Source: Microbulbifer bruguierae (GTDB lineage: Bacteria > Pseudomonadota > Gammaproteobacteria > Pseudomonadales > Cellvibrionaceae). Taken from it: DNA of 64,000 nucleotides. Numbering within the stretch: the stretch's first letter is position 1; every line of letters starts with the position of its first letter. The translations under genes were made by a program, and so were the position numbers. Of the stretch, positions 44,600 through 56,216 are shown piece after piece. Below the pieces are notes generated by a model. That model had not been told where the DNA came from and did no database searches. It saw only the letters and a list, made by a program, of their open reading frames with translations. The stretch lies in the NCBI RefSeq assembly GCF_029869925.1, contig NZ_CP118605.1:248001-312000 (forward strand), in the 5' to 3' direction.

Positions 44600-47137
44600 C
44601 TACATCCGCTTCTTGGTTTTATTCGTCGCCTGTGCGGTGGTGGGATCATCCGGCCAGAAGTGTTTCTGGTATTTGATACGCAGTTCCTTCTTTACGTCCT
44701 GATAAGTATTTTGCCAGAAACTCGCCAGATCTCGCGTGACCTGCACCGGACGCTGGGCGGGGGAGAGCAGGTGGATCATCAGGGGATAGCGGCCATTGAG
44801 GATGGTCGGGGTCTGAGCCAGGCCGAACATTTCCTGCAAGCGTACGGGGAGTACCGGCGGTGTTTCGCGGTACTGGATGGCGATACGTGAACCGCTGGGT
44901 ACCTCGATATGGCTGGGTACGAGACTTTCCAGCTGCTGCTGGGTGGACCAGTCCAGTTGTGACTGGAGAATGGTTTTCACGTCCAGTTGCTTCAGGTGAT
45001 CCAGTTTGCTGAAGCCGTCCAGGTGCGGCAGCAGCCATTCATCCAGTGTTTCCAGTAGCGATTTCTCGGTCCAATCCGGGAGCGAGAGCGAGCCCACAAG
45101 ATCACTGAAATTGTCACATTCAGTCTGTAGGAATCGCACGCGCTCCAGCAGGCTTTCTGCGTCTTTGTCCCATGGCAGTATACGCAACCCGGTCTGGCGG
45201 ATGGCATCCAGCAGTGCGCGGCTGAGCAGCGCAGGGGATATATCCTTAGCCGGTTTTTCTTCCACTACCAGACGGCCGAGCCTTGTCTGAATACTGGCGA
45301 CAGCGCGCCCGGCATTGTTGTCCCAGGTTATCGATTCGTCGGTTTCGATAAGATCAGAAAAATATTTTTCGAGCGCATCGCGACTGATACGCGCTCCCAG
45401 CTGGATACGCGCGTCGCGGCCCTGGCCGTCAAGATCGGCAACCACGATATAGTCTTGCAGTGCCAGCTCGTCGTCGTGGGAAAAGTGCGCACCGCGCCCA
45501 CCGGACAGCAGGAAGCGTCGCTCCCGGTCGTGGCGGCTTTTGGCGATTCGATCCGGGTAGGCGAAGCCCAGCAGCACACCAGTGATGTCGAATTGGTCCG
45601 GTGCCTCGGCTTTGCCGTCAGAATTTCCTGGCAGCTGCGCACGCCAGGTTTTTGCCTGCTGTCGAATTCGCTGTATAGCTCCAAAATCCGCGCCGCTATT
45701 TTTGGCTACCCCGATAAGTACTTCCATGCGCTTGTGAATGTCCCGGTCCCAGCGCTGTTCACCCCGGAAAATATCCCGGTCGGAAAGGAGTGCCGCCAGC
45801 AGGCATGCAGACTCTTCGAGACCGAATTCGACACTCTTCAGCATCATGTGCGCGAGTCGCGGGTGTGTGCCGAGATTGAGCATCATCGTGCCGTGATCGG
45901 TAATCCGCAGCTCCCGGTCCAGTGCTCCTAATTCGATCAGCAGCTCCTGGGCCTGGGCCGTCGGTCCCGGTGGGGGCAAGTCCAGCCAGCGCAGCTCGCG
46001 CACATCGCTTACTCCCCATTTGGCGAGCTCCAGCATCACCGGTGCCAGGTCACTGATCAGGATTTCTGCCGAATTCTTCTTTGCCATTCCGCGTTGGGTA
46101 GATTCACTCCACAGCCGCAGACAGTAGCCGGCGCTGAGGCGCCCGGCGCGGCCGGTGCGCTGGGTGGCGGAGGCCTGGGAAATTTGCGTGGTCAGCAGCC
46201 TGTTCATGCCGGTGTTGGGATCAAAACGCGATTCCCGCATCAGTCCGGAATCCACCACCAAGCGGATACCCTCAATGGTGAGGGAGGTTTCCGCCACGTT
46301 GGTGGCCAATACGATTTTGCGGCGGCCCTCGGGGCAGGGGGTAATCGCAGCGTCCTGCTGTTCTTTCTTCAGGTCGCCGTACAGTGAGGCAATCAGAATG
46401 TCGTTGCGGCTACCCAGCGCTTCACGCAATGCGCTTTCTACCTGGCGAATTTCACCGACTCCCGGGAGGAATGCCAGCAGGCTGCCTTCCTGTTGCTCGA
46501 TCAGCTCGCGGATTTTGCGGCTCATCAGTGCCGGCAGTTGGCGCGGGTCATCCGGAATTTGCTGGTGGGAGAGGTACTCCACTTCCACCGGATAGGCTCG
46601 GCCCTCGCTGGTGATGACCGGCGCATTGTCGAGCAGACTCGCCACTGCGTCCGCATCCAGGGTTGCGGACATTACCAGCAGTTTCAGGTCCTCCCGCAGT
46701 ACTTCCTGGGACTGCAGGCACAGGGCCAGCGCCAGATCACCCTGCAGGTTGCGCTCGTGGAATTCGTCGAAGATCACCAGTGCGGTATCCGCAAGCTCCG
46801 GGTCGGATTGCAGCAGGCGGGTGAGGATACCCTCAGTAACTACCAGAATACGGGTGTCGCGGCTGGACTTGCGCTCGGCACGTATCTGGTAGCCTACGGT
46901 TTTGCCGACGGACTCACCGAGCAGCTCTGCCATGCGTGCCGCCGCCGAGCGTGCGGCGAGGCGACGCGGCTCCAGCATGATGATCTTGCGTCCATCCAGC
47001 CAGGGACTTTGCAGCAGGGCGAGGGGTACGGCTGTGGTCTTGCCTGCGCCGGGCGGGGCCTGGAGCACGGCATTGTTGTGGGTGTTGAGCGTGTCCAGCA
47101 GAGCTGGCAGCACCTCATGGATGGGTAAATCTGACAT
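44600..47137 (-). CDS. hrpB: ATP-dependent helicase HrpB
   Basis: A DExH-box RNA helicase of 845 residues. Walker A is QAPPGAGKTT (27-36), the DEFHER box follows near residue 120 and the QRTGRAGR motif VI near 325. Then come HA2/OB-like parts and the HrpB-specific C-terminal domain (about 690-830). Bacterial HrpB is poorly characterised. The ATG at 47137 (MSDLPIHEVLPALL) is the family start; the frame extends 37 codons upstream into the tpm promoter region without similarity. Divergent from tpm. Confidence 0.95.
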   Translation of the reverse strand: MSDLPIHEVLPALLDTLNTHNNAVLQAPPGAGKTTAVPLALLQSPWLDGRKIIMLEPRRLAARSAAARMAELLGESVGKTVGYQIRAERKSSRDTRILVVTEGILTRLLQSDPELADTALVIFDEFHERNLQGDLALALCLQSQEVLREDLKLLVMSATLDADAVASLLDNAPVITSEGRAYPVEVEYLSHQQIPDDPRQLPALMSRKIRELIEQQEGSLLAFLPGVGEIRQVESALREALGSRNDILIASLYGDLKKEQQDAAITPCPEGRRKIVLATNVAETSLTIEGIRLVVDSGLMRESRFDPNTGMNRLLTTQISQASATQRTGRAGRLSAGYCLRLWSESTQRGMAKKNSAEILISDLAPVMLELAKWGVSDVRELRWLDLPPPGPTAQAQELLIELGALDRELRITDHGTMMLNLGTHPRLAHMMLKSVEFGLEESACLLAALLSDRDIFRGEQRWDRDIHKRMEVLIGVAKNSGADFGAIQRIRQQAKTWRAQLPGNSDGKAEAPDQFDITGVLLGFAYPDRIAKSRHDRERRFLLSGGRGAHFSHDDELALQDYIVVADLDGQGRDARIQLGARISRDALEKYFSDLIETDESITWDNNAGRAVASIQTRLGRLVVEEKPAKDISPALLSRALLDAIRQTGLRILPWDKDAESLLERVRFLQTECDNFSDLVGSLSLPDWTEKSLLETLDEWLLPHLDGFSKLDHLKQLDVKTILQSQLDWSTQQQLESLVPSHIEVPSGSRIAIQYRETPPVLPVRLQEMFGLAQTPTILNGRYPLMIHLLSPAQRPVQVTRDLASFWQNTYQDVKKELRIKYQKHFWPDDPTTAQATNKTKKRM

Positions 47138-47269
47138 GGCGGCGATTATACTCGTGTCCCTGATATGGGATACATTTATGGGATACATCGTCGGCGTGAC
47201 TGAAATGTCACACCGCAGATTCCCGGGTTGAATGGCTGACGTAGCCATCCCTGATTGTTAGGACGGTTT

Positions 47270-47914
47270 ATGGAAAAAGCATTCTGGTTGGACAAGTGGC
47301 AGCGCAATGAAATTGGCTTCCACAATTCGGAAGCGCATCCACTGCTGGTCAAGCACTTTGCCAGTTTGGGATTGGCGCCTGGGGCGCGGCTGTTTCTGCC
47401 GCTTTGCGGCAAGACCCTGGATATCTGCTGGCTACTGGCGCAGGGCTATCGTGTGGCCGGTGCCGAATTGAGTGAGATGGCGGTACAGCAGTTGTTCGAA
47501 GAATTGGCGCTTACACCGGAAATCACAGAAGAAGGCCAGCTGAAGCGTTACAGCGCAGCGGGGCTGGATATTTTCGTCGGAGATTTTTTCCACTTGACGT
47601 GGGAAGCACTGGGCAAGGTGGATGCAGTCTACGATCGTGCCGCCTTGGTCGCACTGCCGCACCGCATGCGCATAGAGTACGCTAAGCATTTGGGCAAGCT
47701 TACGGGGTGCGCGCCACAGTTGTTGATTTCGTTTGATTACGACCAGAGCCAGTTGCCCGGTCCGCCGTTCTGCGTGGACGACGATGAGGTGCAGGGGTTA
47801 TACAGCGGTGAATATAATCTGGAGCTGATTGATGCCGTGGATGTGGAAGGTGGACTGAAGGGAAAGGTCGCCGCACTGGAAAAGGTTTGGCTGCTCCAGC
47901 CCCACGTTTCATGA
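47270..47914 (+). CDS. tpm: Thiopurine S-methyltransferase
   Basis: A SAM-dependent S-methyltransferase of 214 residues; bacterial members also methylate selenium and tellurium oxyanions. It has the family start FWLDKWQRNEIGFHNSEAHP, the SAM block RLFLPLCGKTLDICWLLAQGY (about 40-60) and VYDRAALVALPHRMR. The ATG at 47270 has an AGGACGG site. It is followed by 91 AT-richer bases and the pectate lyase gene. Confidence 0.95.
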   Translation: MEKAFWLDKWQRNEIGFHNSEAHPLLVKHFASLGLAPGARLFLPLCGKTLDICWLLAQGYRVAGAELSEMAVQQLFEELALTPEITEEGQLKRYSAAGLDIFVGDFFHLTWEALGKVDAVYDRAALVALPHRMRIEYAKHLGKLTGCAPQLLISFDYDQSQLPGPPFCVDDDEVQGLYSGEYNLELIDAVDVEGGLKGKVAALEKVWLLQPHVS

Positions 47915-48005
47915 TGAAACCATATGACTCCACAGATGATTCCGCAGCCGAATTTTCAAAGACTGAGCAGAAAAGACTAAGCAGAATAGAAAAGAGCAAT
48001 AAATA

Positions 48006-49553
48006 ATGACGTACATACGCCGTAAATTTCTCGTGCCGGTAGTCGGCGCGCTACTGGCCGGCTTCATCACTACGGCTAGTGCAGAGCCGGAGAAACCGGT
48101 ATATCAGCCAATTTCCATCGACGGCTTTTACGATGCCATCAAGCACTGGAATGACCGCACCGGCGAGGAGGGCATTGCGCACTACCCGCTGAATCAGATC
48201 GAATCCATTGCCGACAATTTACTGCTCTACCAGCGTGACAGCGGCGGCTGGCCTACCAACAAACATCCTTTGAGAGTCGTATCCTCAGAGGAGCGTGCGC
48301 AGGCAAATGCGGAAAAGTCCCTGGCGGATGCCAGCTTCGACAACCGCAACATTTACCCGCAGATCGAGTACCTGTCGGAAGTCTATCGCCAGACCGGCAA
48401 TACCCGTTACCGCGACGCCGCGTTAAAAGGCCTGCACTACACGCTGGACCGCCAGTATCCCAATGGTGGCTGGGCCCACTCCCCGGATCGCACTGAACGC
48501 GCTTACTATCGCCATATCACCATCGCTGACGAAGTAATGCCGGGGGTGCTCGCTTTCCTGCGCAAAGTGGCCAGTGGCGATTACCCCTTCGACTATATCG
48601 ACGAAGGACTGCGTAACCAGACTGCGCAAGCCGTCACCAAAGGCAATATGCTGCTGCTGGATTTGCAGGTACGTATCGATGGCAAACGTACAGGCTGGGC
48701 CGGCCAGTATCATGAAGGTACACTCAAACCCGCACAGGGCCGTTCCTACGAACTGCCGGGCGTTCTCGCCTGGGAAACGGTGCCGGTTTTGCAATACCTG
48801 ATGTCTATTGACAATCCATCCGCAGAAATCATTGAAGCGGTGAACGCGGGCGCCGCCTGGCTCGAGTTCGTAAAACTCTCCGGTTTTCGCGTTGATCGGG
48901 TTGATAGCGACCACCGCCGATTCGACTACCACGCCGCAGACTACGATCTTGTGGTCGTTGACGATAGTAAGGCAAAGCCGATCTGGGCACGCTTCTACGA
49001 TCTGAAAACCAGCAAGCCGTTCCTCGCGAACCGCGATGGCAAGCGGGTCTACCGGCTATCCGATGTCGATGCCGATCGCCGCACAGGCTACAGCTGGTAT
49101 GGTTACTGGCCTGCGAGCTTTCTGGAAAGTGAATACCCCGCATGGCAGCAGAAAACCGCCATCGCCGCACAACTCGACCGCTTTCACCAGGCAGCTTCCG
49201 ATGCGGATTCTGAGGGCTATTTCAATCTGTTCAGCAAAGACGGCGTGTTTCTCGGCACCGATGCGACGGAGCGCTGGTCGGTCGCGGAATTCAAGCAATA
49301 TGCGAAACCCTATTTTGACCAGGGTAAGGGCTGGACCTATGTACCGCGGGATCGCACGATAGTGCTCCACGGTGATGTTGCCTGGTTCGATGAACTGTTG
49401 GACAACGCCTCCTATGGCGAATGCCGCGGCAGCGGTGTGCTGGTCAGGGAAGACGGCCAGTGGAAGATCGCCCAGTACAATTTGCACTTTCCGATACCGA
49501 ACGATCTTGCCGATCAGATTACAAAAATGATCAAGGAGTCTCAGGCAAAGTAG
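48006..49553 (+). CDS. Secreted PL10 pectate lyase with a C-terminal NTF2-like domain
   Basis: An exported enzyme of 515 residues with a signal peptide ending about residue 26 (TTASA). Residues about 35-380 match the PL10 pectate lyase fold: LLYQRDSGGWPTNKHP, PQIEYLSEVYRQTGNTRYRDAALKG, YPNGGWAHSPDRT and the YSWYGYWP end. It would cleave polygalacturonate by beta-elimination. Residues about 385-515 form an NTF2/SnoaL-like domain (DADSEGYFNLFSKDGVFLG, GSGVLVREDGQWKIAQYNLHFPIPN), which is unusual on a lyase. No pectin cluster surrounds it. Confidence 0.87.
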   Translation: MTYIRRKFLVPVVGALLAGFITTASAEPEKPVYQPISIDGFYDAIKHWNDRTGEEGIAHYPLNQIESIADNLLLYQRDSGGWPTNKHPLRVVSSEERAQANAEKSLADASFDNRNIYPQIEYLSEVYRQTGNTRYRDAALKGLHYTLDRQYPNGGWAHSPDRTERAYYRHITIADEVMPGVLAFLRKVASGDYPFDYIDEGLRNQTAQAVTKGNMLLLDLQVRIDGKRTGWAGQYHEGTLKPAQGRSYELPGVLAWETVPVLQYLMSIDNPSAEIIEAVNAGAAWLEFVKLSGFRVDRVDSDHRRFDYHAADYDLVVVDDSKAKPIWARFYDLKTSKPFLANRDGKRVYRLSDVDADRRTGYSWYGYWPASFLESEYPAWQQKTAIAAQLDRFHQAASDADSEGYFNLFSKDGVFLGTDATERWSVAEFKQYAKPYFDQGKGWTYVPRDRTIVLHGDVAWFDELLDNASYGECRGSGVLVREDGQWKIAQYNLHFPIPNDLADQITKMIKESQAK

Positions 49554-49574
49554 GGTGCATCCCGGACTAAATTG

Positions 49575-50204
49575 CTAGCCCGATTTTATATACAGGGACC
49601 AGTGCTCGTCGGTGATTAGTTGGCGTACCTTGGTGGCGGAAAGGCGCCGGATGGGTTTGTTGTCGGTGCTGGAACGGCCGACGACACGCAGTTCACGCAA
49701 CGGGTAAACCGACAGTTCTATCGGGAAATCGAAATCCAGATGAATGTGCTGGTAGTCCACAAAGCGCCCGTTCACATTGATGGTGGTGGTCTGCCGTTCA
49801 TAGTGCCAGCCGAGCGTATTCAGGTAGTGTTCCAGCTCTTCGATTTCATCGCAGAACACGTGCAGGTCGATATCGCTGCCTTCACGGATACGCCCGGTAC
49901 TGACCGATCCGATTAACCTTGGTGAAAACGGCTCAAGCTGCTCCATCACTTCCAGCGCCCGACAGCGCATGCGATACAGGCGTTCTTCGTGAGTATCGGG
50001 GTCTTTGAGTTGGCTGAGCTCGTACAGTGCATCGGAGATCTCGCCGTTGGAAGGCAGGTACTTGGGAGTAAACCGGTACTGTTTACCGATCAGGCGCTTT
50101 GCGGCCATGCGTTTGGCATCGAAATACTGGCCGACACCTTCCTCATACATCAAACGTGCGGCCTCCCGGGTGATCAGGAGGCGGATTCTTTCCTGTTTTT
50201 TCAT
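49575..50204 (-). CDS. Nucleotidyltransferase-fold protein paired with an HD protein
   Basis: A 209-residue protein with the polymerase-beta core: IGSVSTGRIREGSDIDLHVF (Gly99-Ser100, Asp111 and Asp113) and a likely third acid in HIHLDFDFPIEL. The N-terminal 90 residues are helical. It does not match CCA-adding enzymes or glutamine-synthetase adenylyltransferases as a whole, and its substrate is unknown. The ATG at 50204 is 14 bases after the stop of the HD gene, so both are in one transcript. The longer upstream frame is a shadow of the HD gene. Confidence 0.8.
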   Translation of the reverse strand: MKKQERIRLLITREAARLMYEEGVGQYFDAKRMAAKRLIGKQYRFTPKYLPSNGEISDALYELSQLKDPDTHEERLYRMRCRALEVMEQLEPFSPRLIGSVSTGRIREGSDIDLHVFCDEIEELEHYLNTLGWHYERQTTTINVNGRFVDYQHIHLDFDFPIELSVYPLRELRVVGRSSTDNKPIRRLSATKVRQLITDEHWSLYIKSG

Positions 50205-50218
50205 TGAGACTGGCGGCT

Positions 50219-50707
50219 TCAGGCCGCGATCAGTGCGTGGTGGGGTTTCAGCAGTTGTATGGCGTCCTCGAAGTCCATGACGCGGGCCACGGGGTCGCGA
50301 CCACCGACATCGAGGCGACGCAACAGCTGCAGTTGTTGCAACCGGGGCTCCCCGGCGAATTTGTTGCGTGTGCGTTGCGGGAACCGCATCAGGTCGAGAT
50401 GGTGCTCCACCAGCCATACGATCCGTGGATTGAGAACACCGGTAAGCATCTCCGCCCCCACTTCTGCATGACGGGGACTGTCTACGGCTTTGCCCACATC
50501 GTGGAACAGGGCTGCGGCCCAAATCACCGGATCATCGGTGGCCTGGAGGGCGAGCTGGAAGACCTGAAGTGAATGGAAGAGGGCGTCTCCCTCCGGATGG
50601 TACTTGGGGTGCTGCTGGATACCGTCGAGGTCCTCAAGCAGGCTGGAAAGGTAATCGTACAAGATGAAACCAGTCGAGGCTGGCTGTCTGATGATGACTT
50701 GCTGCAC
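50219..50707 (-). CDS. HD-domain phosphohydrolase-like protein
   Basis: A 162-residue HD-fold protein with metal residues in HPEGDALFHSLQV (His45), AALFHDVGKA (His69-Asp70) and a later His-His (VEHHLDL). The pattern resembles the HD domain of bacterial CCA-adding enzymes, which has 2',3'-cyclic phosphodiesterase activity. Here HD and nucleotidyltransferase modules are two adjacent genes. The GTG start at 50707 lacks a clear ribosome site, and a TTG about 16 codons later is possible. Confidence 0.8.
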   Translation of the reverse strand: MQQVIIRQPASTGFILYDYLSSLLEDLDGIQQHPKYHPEGDALFHSLQVFQLALQATDDPVIWAAALFHDVGKAVDSPRHAEVGAEMLTGVLNPRIVWLVEHHLDLMRFPQRTRNKFAGEPRLQQLQLLRRLDVGGRDPVARVMDFEDAIQLLKPHHALIAA

Positions 50708-50919
50708 CGTTTAAGCGGTACACCGTAGAAGTCTAAGAGGGTACTCTGTGATTCGCAAACGGATATTTCTGACCGTGCGGCAATTTCAACTCCGGGGGGC
50801 CATCAGTCTGAATGCCTGAACACGCGGGCTGTTATGGTCAGTCCCAGTTGACCCGGAAGTCCACGTCAGAAATACGCGCTACAAAAGTAAATCGCTAGAA
50901 CAATAACAAGGGAAGCCCT

Positions 50920-52551
50920 ATGAACCAGAGTATTTCCTGGATCGACTGGCTGATCATCACAATCTACTGCATCGGCTTGCTGGCCATGGCGTACTGGCTC
51001 GCACGCCGTCAGGAGAGCCGGGAAGATTATTATGTGGCGGGTCGCAATGTTGGCCCCTGGCCGGTAGGTCTCTCCATTATGGCCACCCAGTGTTCCACCA
51101 ACAGTATCCTGGGGGCACCGGCATTCGTCGCCTTTGCGGCAGGTGGCGGCCTGCTGTGGCTGCAGTACGAGCTGGCGGTGCCGTTGGCAATGGTGGTTTT
51201 GATTCTGTTTGTGATGCCGCTGTTTCGTCACCTGCAGCTGGTTTCTGTCTACGCCTACCTTGAACAGCGCTTTGATCTGGAAACACGCCTGACGTTGAGC
51301 GGGTTATTCCTTTTTGTGCGTGCCTTTGCGACCGCGGTCACCGTCTACAGTATTGCACTGGTCATCAACCTGATTACCGGTCTGGGGTTCACCGCATCGG
51401 TAATGCTACTGGGGGCGTTTACCGTCGTTTACGACGTGATGGGCGGGATTCGCGGCGTGATCTATTCCGATGTCATACAGCTGCTGATTCTCGCGGTAAT
51501 GCTAATGCTGGTGTTGGCATTTTTGGTGGACGCGAGTGGAGGCTTTGAACAGATGTGGCAATCGTTTGCGGCAGAGCGCAAAACCACGCTGGATTTTGCC
51601 CATCACGGCTTCGGGGATGGTCAGACCTTTGCGTTCTGGCCCATGCTGTTGGGTGGATTGTTTCTGTATGTGTCCTACTACGGCTGCGATCAGAGCCAGG
51701 TACAGCGCCAGCTGAGTACCCGTGATATCGACGCGACCAACAACGCGTTGCTGATCAACGGTCTGCTGCGTTTCCCCCTGGTGCTGCTCTATTGCCTTGT
51801 GGGCGTCGGCATTGCCGTGTTTGCCACTGGTCACCCTGAATTTGTCGCCGCACTTCCGGATTCCGGAAACGGTCTCGAGTACAACCTCGCGGTGCCGCTC
51901 TACATGATCAATGTATTGCCGGTGGGCCTGGTAGGGTTGAGTCTGGTCGCCTTGTTCGCTGCCGCCATGTCTTCGCTGGATTCCGTACTCAACTCTCTGA
52001 GCGCCACCACCATGGAAGACTTTGTGCGCGGCTTCCATCGCGGTCGCTGGACGCCTCATAAAGAGCTGATCCTGTCCCGGGTAATCACCGCCCTGTGGGG
52101 TGGAGTCACACTGGTGATGGCATTTTTTGTGGATGACATCGCCACAACCGTATTGGAAGCTATCAACAAAATTGGCTCTCTCGCCAATGGGCCCATTCTT
52201 GCGGTATTCGCGCTGGGATTCCTTACCCATCGGGTGCAGGGCAGGCATGCAATCGCCGGACTGCTCGCCGGCATTTCCGTAAACGGCATCTGCTGGTTGA
52301 CGTTGCCGGAAATTTCCTGGCTGTGGTGGAATGTTATCGGCTTTGCCGTAGCGGTGAATGTGGCATTGATCCTGTCCCGGTTGTGGCCTGGGAACGGAAA
52401 CCGGGCAATCAGGAATGACCTGTATGAAACCGCGATCCGTCATCATTTGCGAGAGGAAGCACGCTGTAACTGGTACCGCCGCAGTCTGGTACTGGTCGCT
52501 TGGTTTGTGGGTTTGTTGGTATTGCTGTTGTGGATGGGGTTGGGCACTTAG
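50920..52551 (+). CDS. Sodium:solute symporter family transporter
   Basis: A 543-residue Na+-coupled transporter with about 13 membrane helices. Family blocks include REDYYVAGRNVGPWPVGLSIMATQCSTNSILGAPAFVAF split across helices 1-2, YDVMGGIRGVIYSDVIQ, and ALFAAAMSSLDSVLNSLSATT at the sodium site. Substrate (sugar, acid or other) cannot be fixed. Convergent with katG. Confidence 0.92.
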   Translation: MNQSISWIDWLIITIYCIGLLAMAYWLARRQESREDYYVAGRNVGPWPVGLSIMATQCSTNSILGAPAFVAFAAGGGLLWLQYELAVPLAMVVLILFVMPLFRHLQLVSVYAYLEQRFDLETRLTLSGLFLFVRAFATAVTVYSIALVINLITGLGFTASVMLLGAFTVVYDVMGGIRGVIYSDVIQLLILAVMLMLVLAFLVDASGGFEQMWQSFAAERKTTLDFAHHGFGDGQTFAFWPMLLGGLFLYVSYYGCDQSQVQRQLSTRDIDATNNALLINGLLRFPLVLLYCLVGVGIAVFATGHPEFVAALPDSGNGLEYNLAVPLYMINVLPVGLVGLSLVALFAAAMSSLDSVLNSLSATTMEDFVRGFHRGRWTPHKELILSRVITALWGGVTLVMAFFVDDIATTVLEAINKIGSLANGPILAVFALGFLTHRVQGRHAIAGLLAGISVNGICWLTLPEISWLWWNVIGFAVAVNVALILSRLWPGNGNRAIRNDLYETAIRHHLREEARCNWYRRSLVLVAWFVGLLVLLLWMGLGT

Positions 52552-52608
52552 GGGAAATTAACGCGCGGCTACTGGTCGTAACCTGACGCGTATGGATTCC
52601 CGGATAGT

Positions 52609-52632
52609 GCGGCACCCTTGGTAGGGTGCCGC
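52609..52632. terminator. Hairpin between the symporter gene and katG
   Basis: A perfect 10-bp stem (52609-52618 with 52623-52632) and four-base loop between convergent stops. No T-run is present; likely a transcript 3'-end structure. Confidence 0.55.
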
Positions 52633-52694
52633 GAGCGGGGAAGGGCAGTTACGAGATCGGCTACGGAGAACAACGAGCCCAACACTGACCGAGG

Positions 52695-55079
<2,385 letters not shown>

Positions 55080-55847
55080 TTATAATGAAATCGGTTTGGA
55101 TAGTGTTATTTGAGAAATATCGCCCTCTTTGGAGGTCAAGGTATCTATACGAACAGTGAAGTTGCTCGTTTCAGAAATCTCATATTTCCGGAGCCAAGAA
55201 ATACGTAAAGGAGTCTTTCCTTCCAAAATCTCAGAAAAAGCCCCGGCGTTTGGACCCTGATAATCCGACTTTGACCACTCGAAAATTATATGGAAGTTAT
55301 CTTTGTCTAAAATAAATCCCCCGGCGTAACGTTGAACTTGGTCATCTATCACCTGCCGAGTATTTGATTCGAAGTCCAGATCCACATTCAGCCAGTTTCT
55401 TTGATAAGAAATAAAGCCTCTTATTTGGTCAAAAAAAATGCTTGCCGGACCGTCGCTGGTTTCAATTTTTCGCCCTAAACTAATTTCCAGGCCGTAACCC
55501 CCATCACCACCATTTAGTAAGAACTCTTGAGCGGCTTCCTCTGGGTTTTCCGTGTCTATTCCCGAAGATAGGTCAATAAACGCATTATATTTAACAGGCC
55601 ACTTACTGCTGTTATCCAAGTAAGCTCCCGTCGAGCTCAATAAATTTAATCTCATAGTCCCTGCCGCGCCGGCCTCGCTGTCAATAGCGCTAAGATTGAT
55701 AGTTAGTGGTGGGGTTTCTATATTTTCACCTTGTTGATTTGTGTCCTTCTGGACCATGTTCTCGGTAATTGAAAAGCAGGGTAGAGAGTAAGCGGCGATG
55801 AGAAAATACAAAAAAATATTGGCAAGATTGAACTTATTGGGTTTCAT
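55080..55847 (-). CDS. Secreted protein of unknown function
   Basis: A 255-residue protein with a signal peptide (hydrophobic FLYFLIAAYSLPCFS, cleavage near 27), then a Gln/Asn-rich linker and regular alternating strands (LEISLGRKI, FISYQRNWLNVDLDFES, FHIIFEWSKSD, NFTVRIDTLTS), suggesting a beta-barrel or beta-sandwich in the envelope. I recognise no family. Codon and base use are AT-rich, unlike the neighbours from 1 to 55,000, which suggests recent transfer. It has its own terminator. Confidence 0.72.
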   Translation of the reverse strand: MKPNKFNLANIFLYFLIAAYSLPCFSITENMVQKDTNQQGENIETPPLTINLSAIDSEAGAAGTMRLNLLSSTGAYLDNSSKWPVKYNAFIDLSSGIDTENPEEAAQEFLLNGGDGGYGLEISLGRKIETSDGPASIFFDQIRGFISYQRNWLNVDLDFESNTRQVIDDQVQRYAGGFILDKDNFHIIFEWSKSDYQGPNAGAFSEILEGKTPLRISWLRKYEISETSNFTVRIDTLTSKEGDISQITLSKPISL

Positions 55848-56216
55848 TAGGTTAGCTGTCCTTTTGTGAGGTCGATTGTTGATTTTGTATTCTTGTAATA
55901 CTCCATATTAGATAATCTTCGAGATTGGTCATATATGAATTTTTTAGAAGGGTTTCAAAGTAATTTTCTGAAAAGAATATTTAATAATGTCAGGAAATTT
56001 TTGTTTACACATGGTTGTGTGTCGATGTGGTAGATTCTGTAGAGCTGTTAATGTTCACAATGTTCAGGTGATATCGGTTACTTTATGCACTCTGGTGTTA
56101 AGAGTGCTTAAAGCATGTAGGGAAAATTGTTCTCGGGGAAGACATTGAAAGAATGTTATTTGAACATCCAATGAAAGTTTGCGCGTATCCAGTTTGCTGT
56201 ATTTCTAATTAATAGG
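55848..56216. other. AT-rich gap between the secreted protein and hydrolase genes
   Basis: 369 bases, strongly AT-rich, without a frame I would call. It must hold the promoter of the secreted-protein gene on the minus strand. No repeat or RNA structure stands out. Confidence 0.5.
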
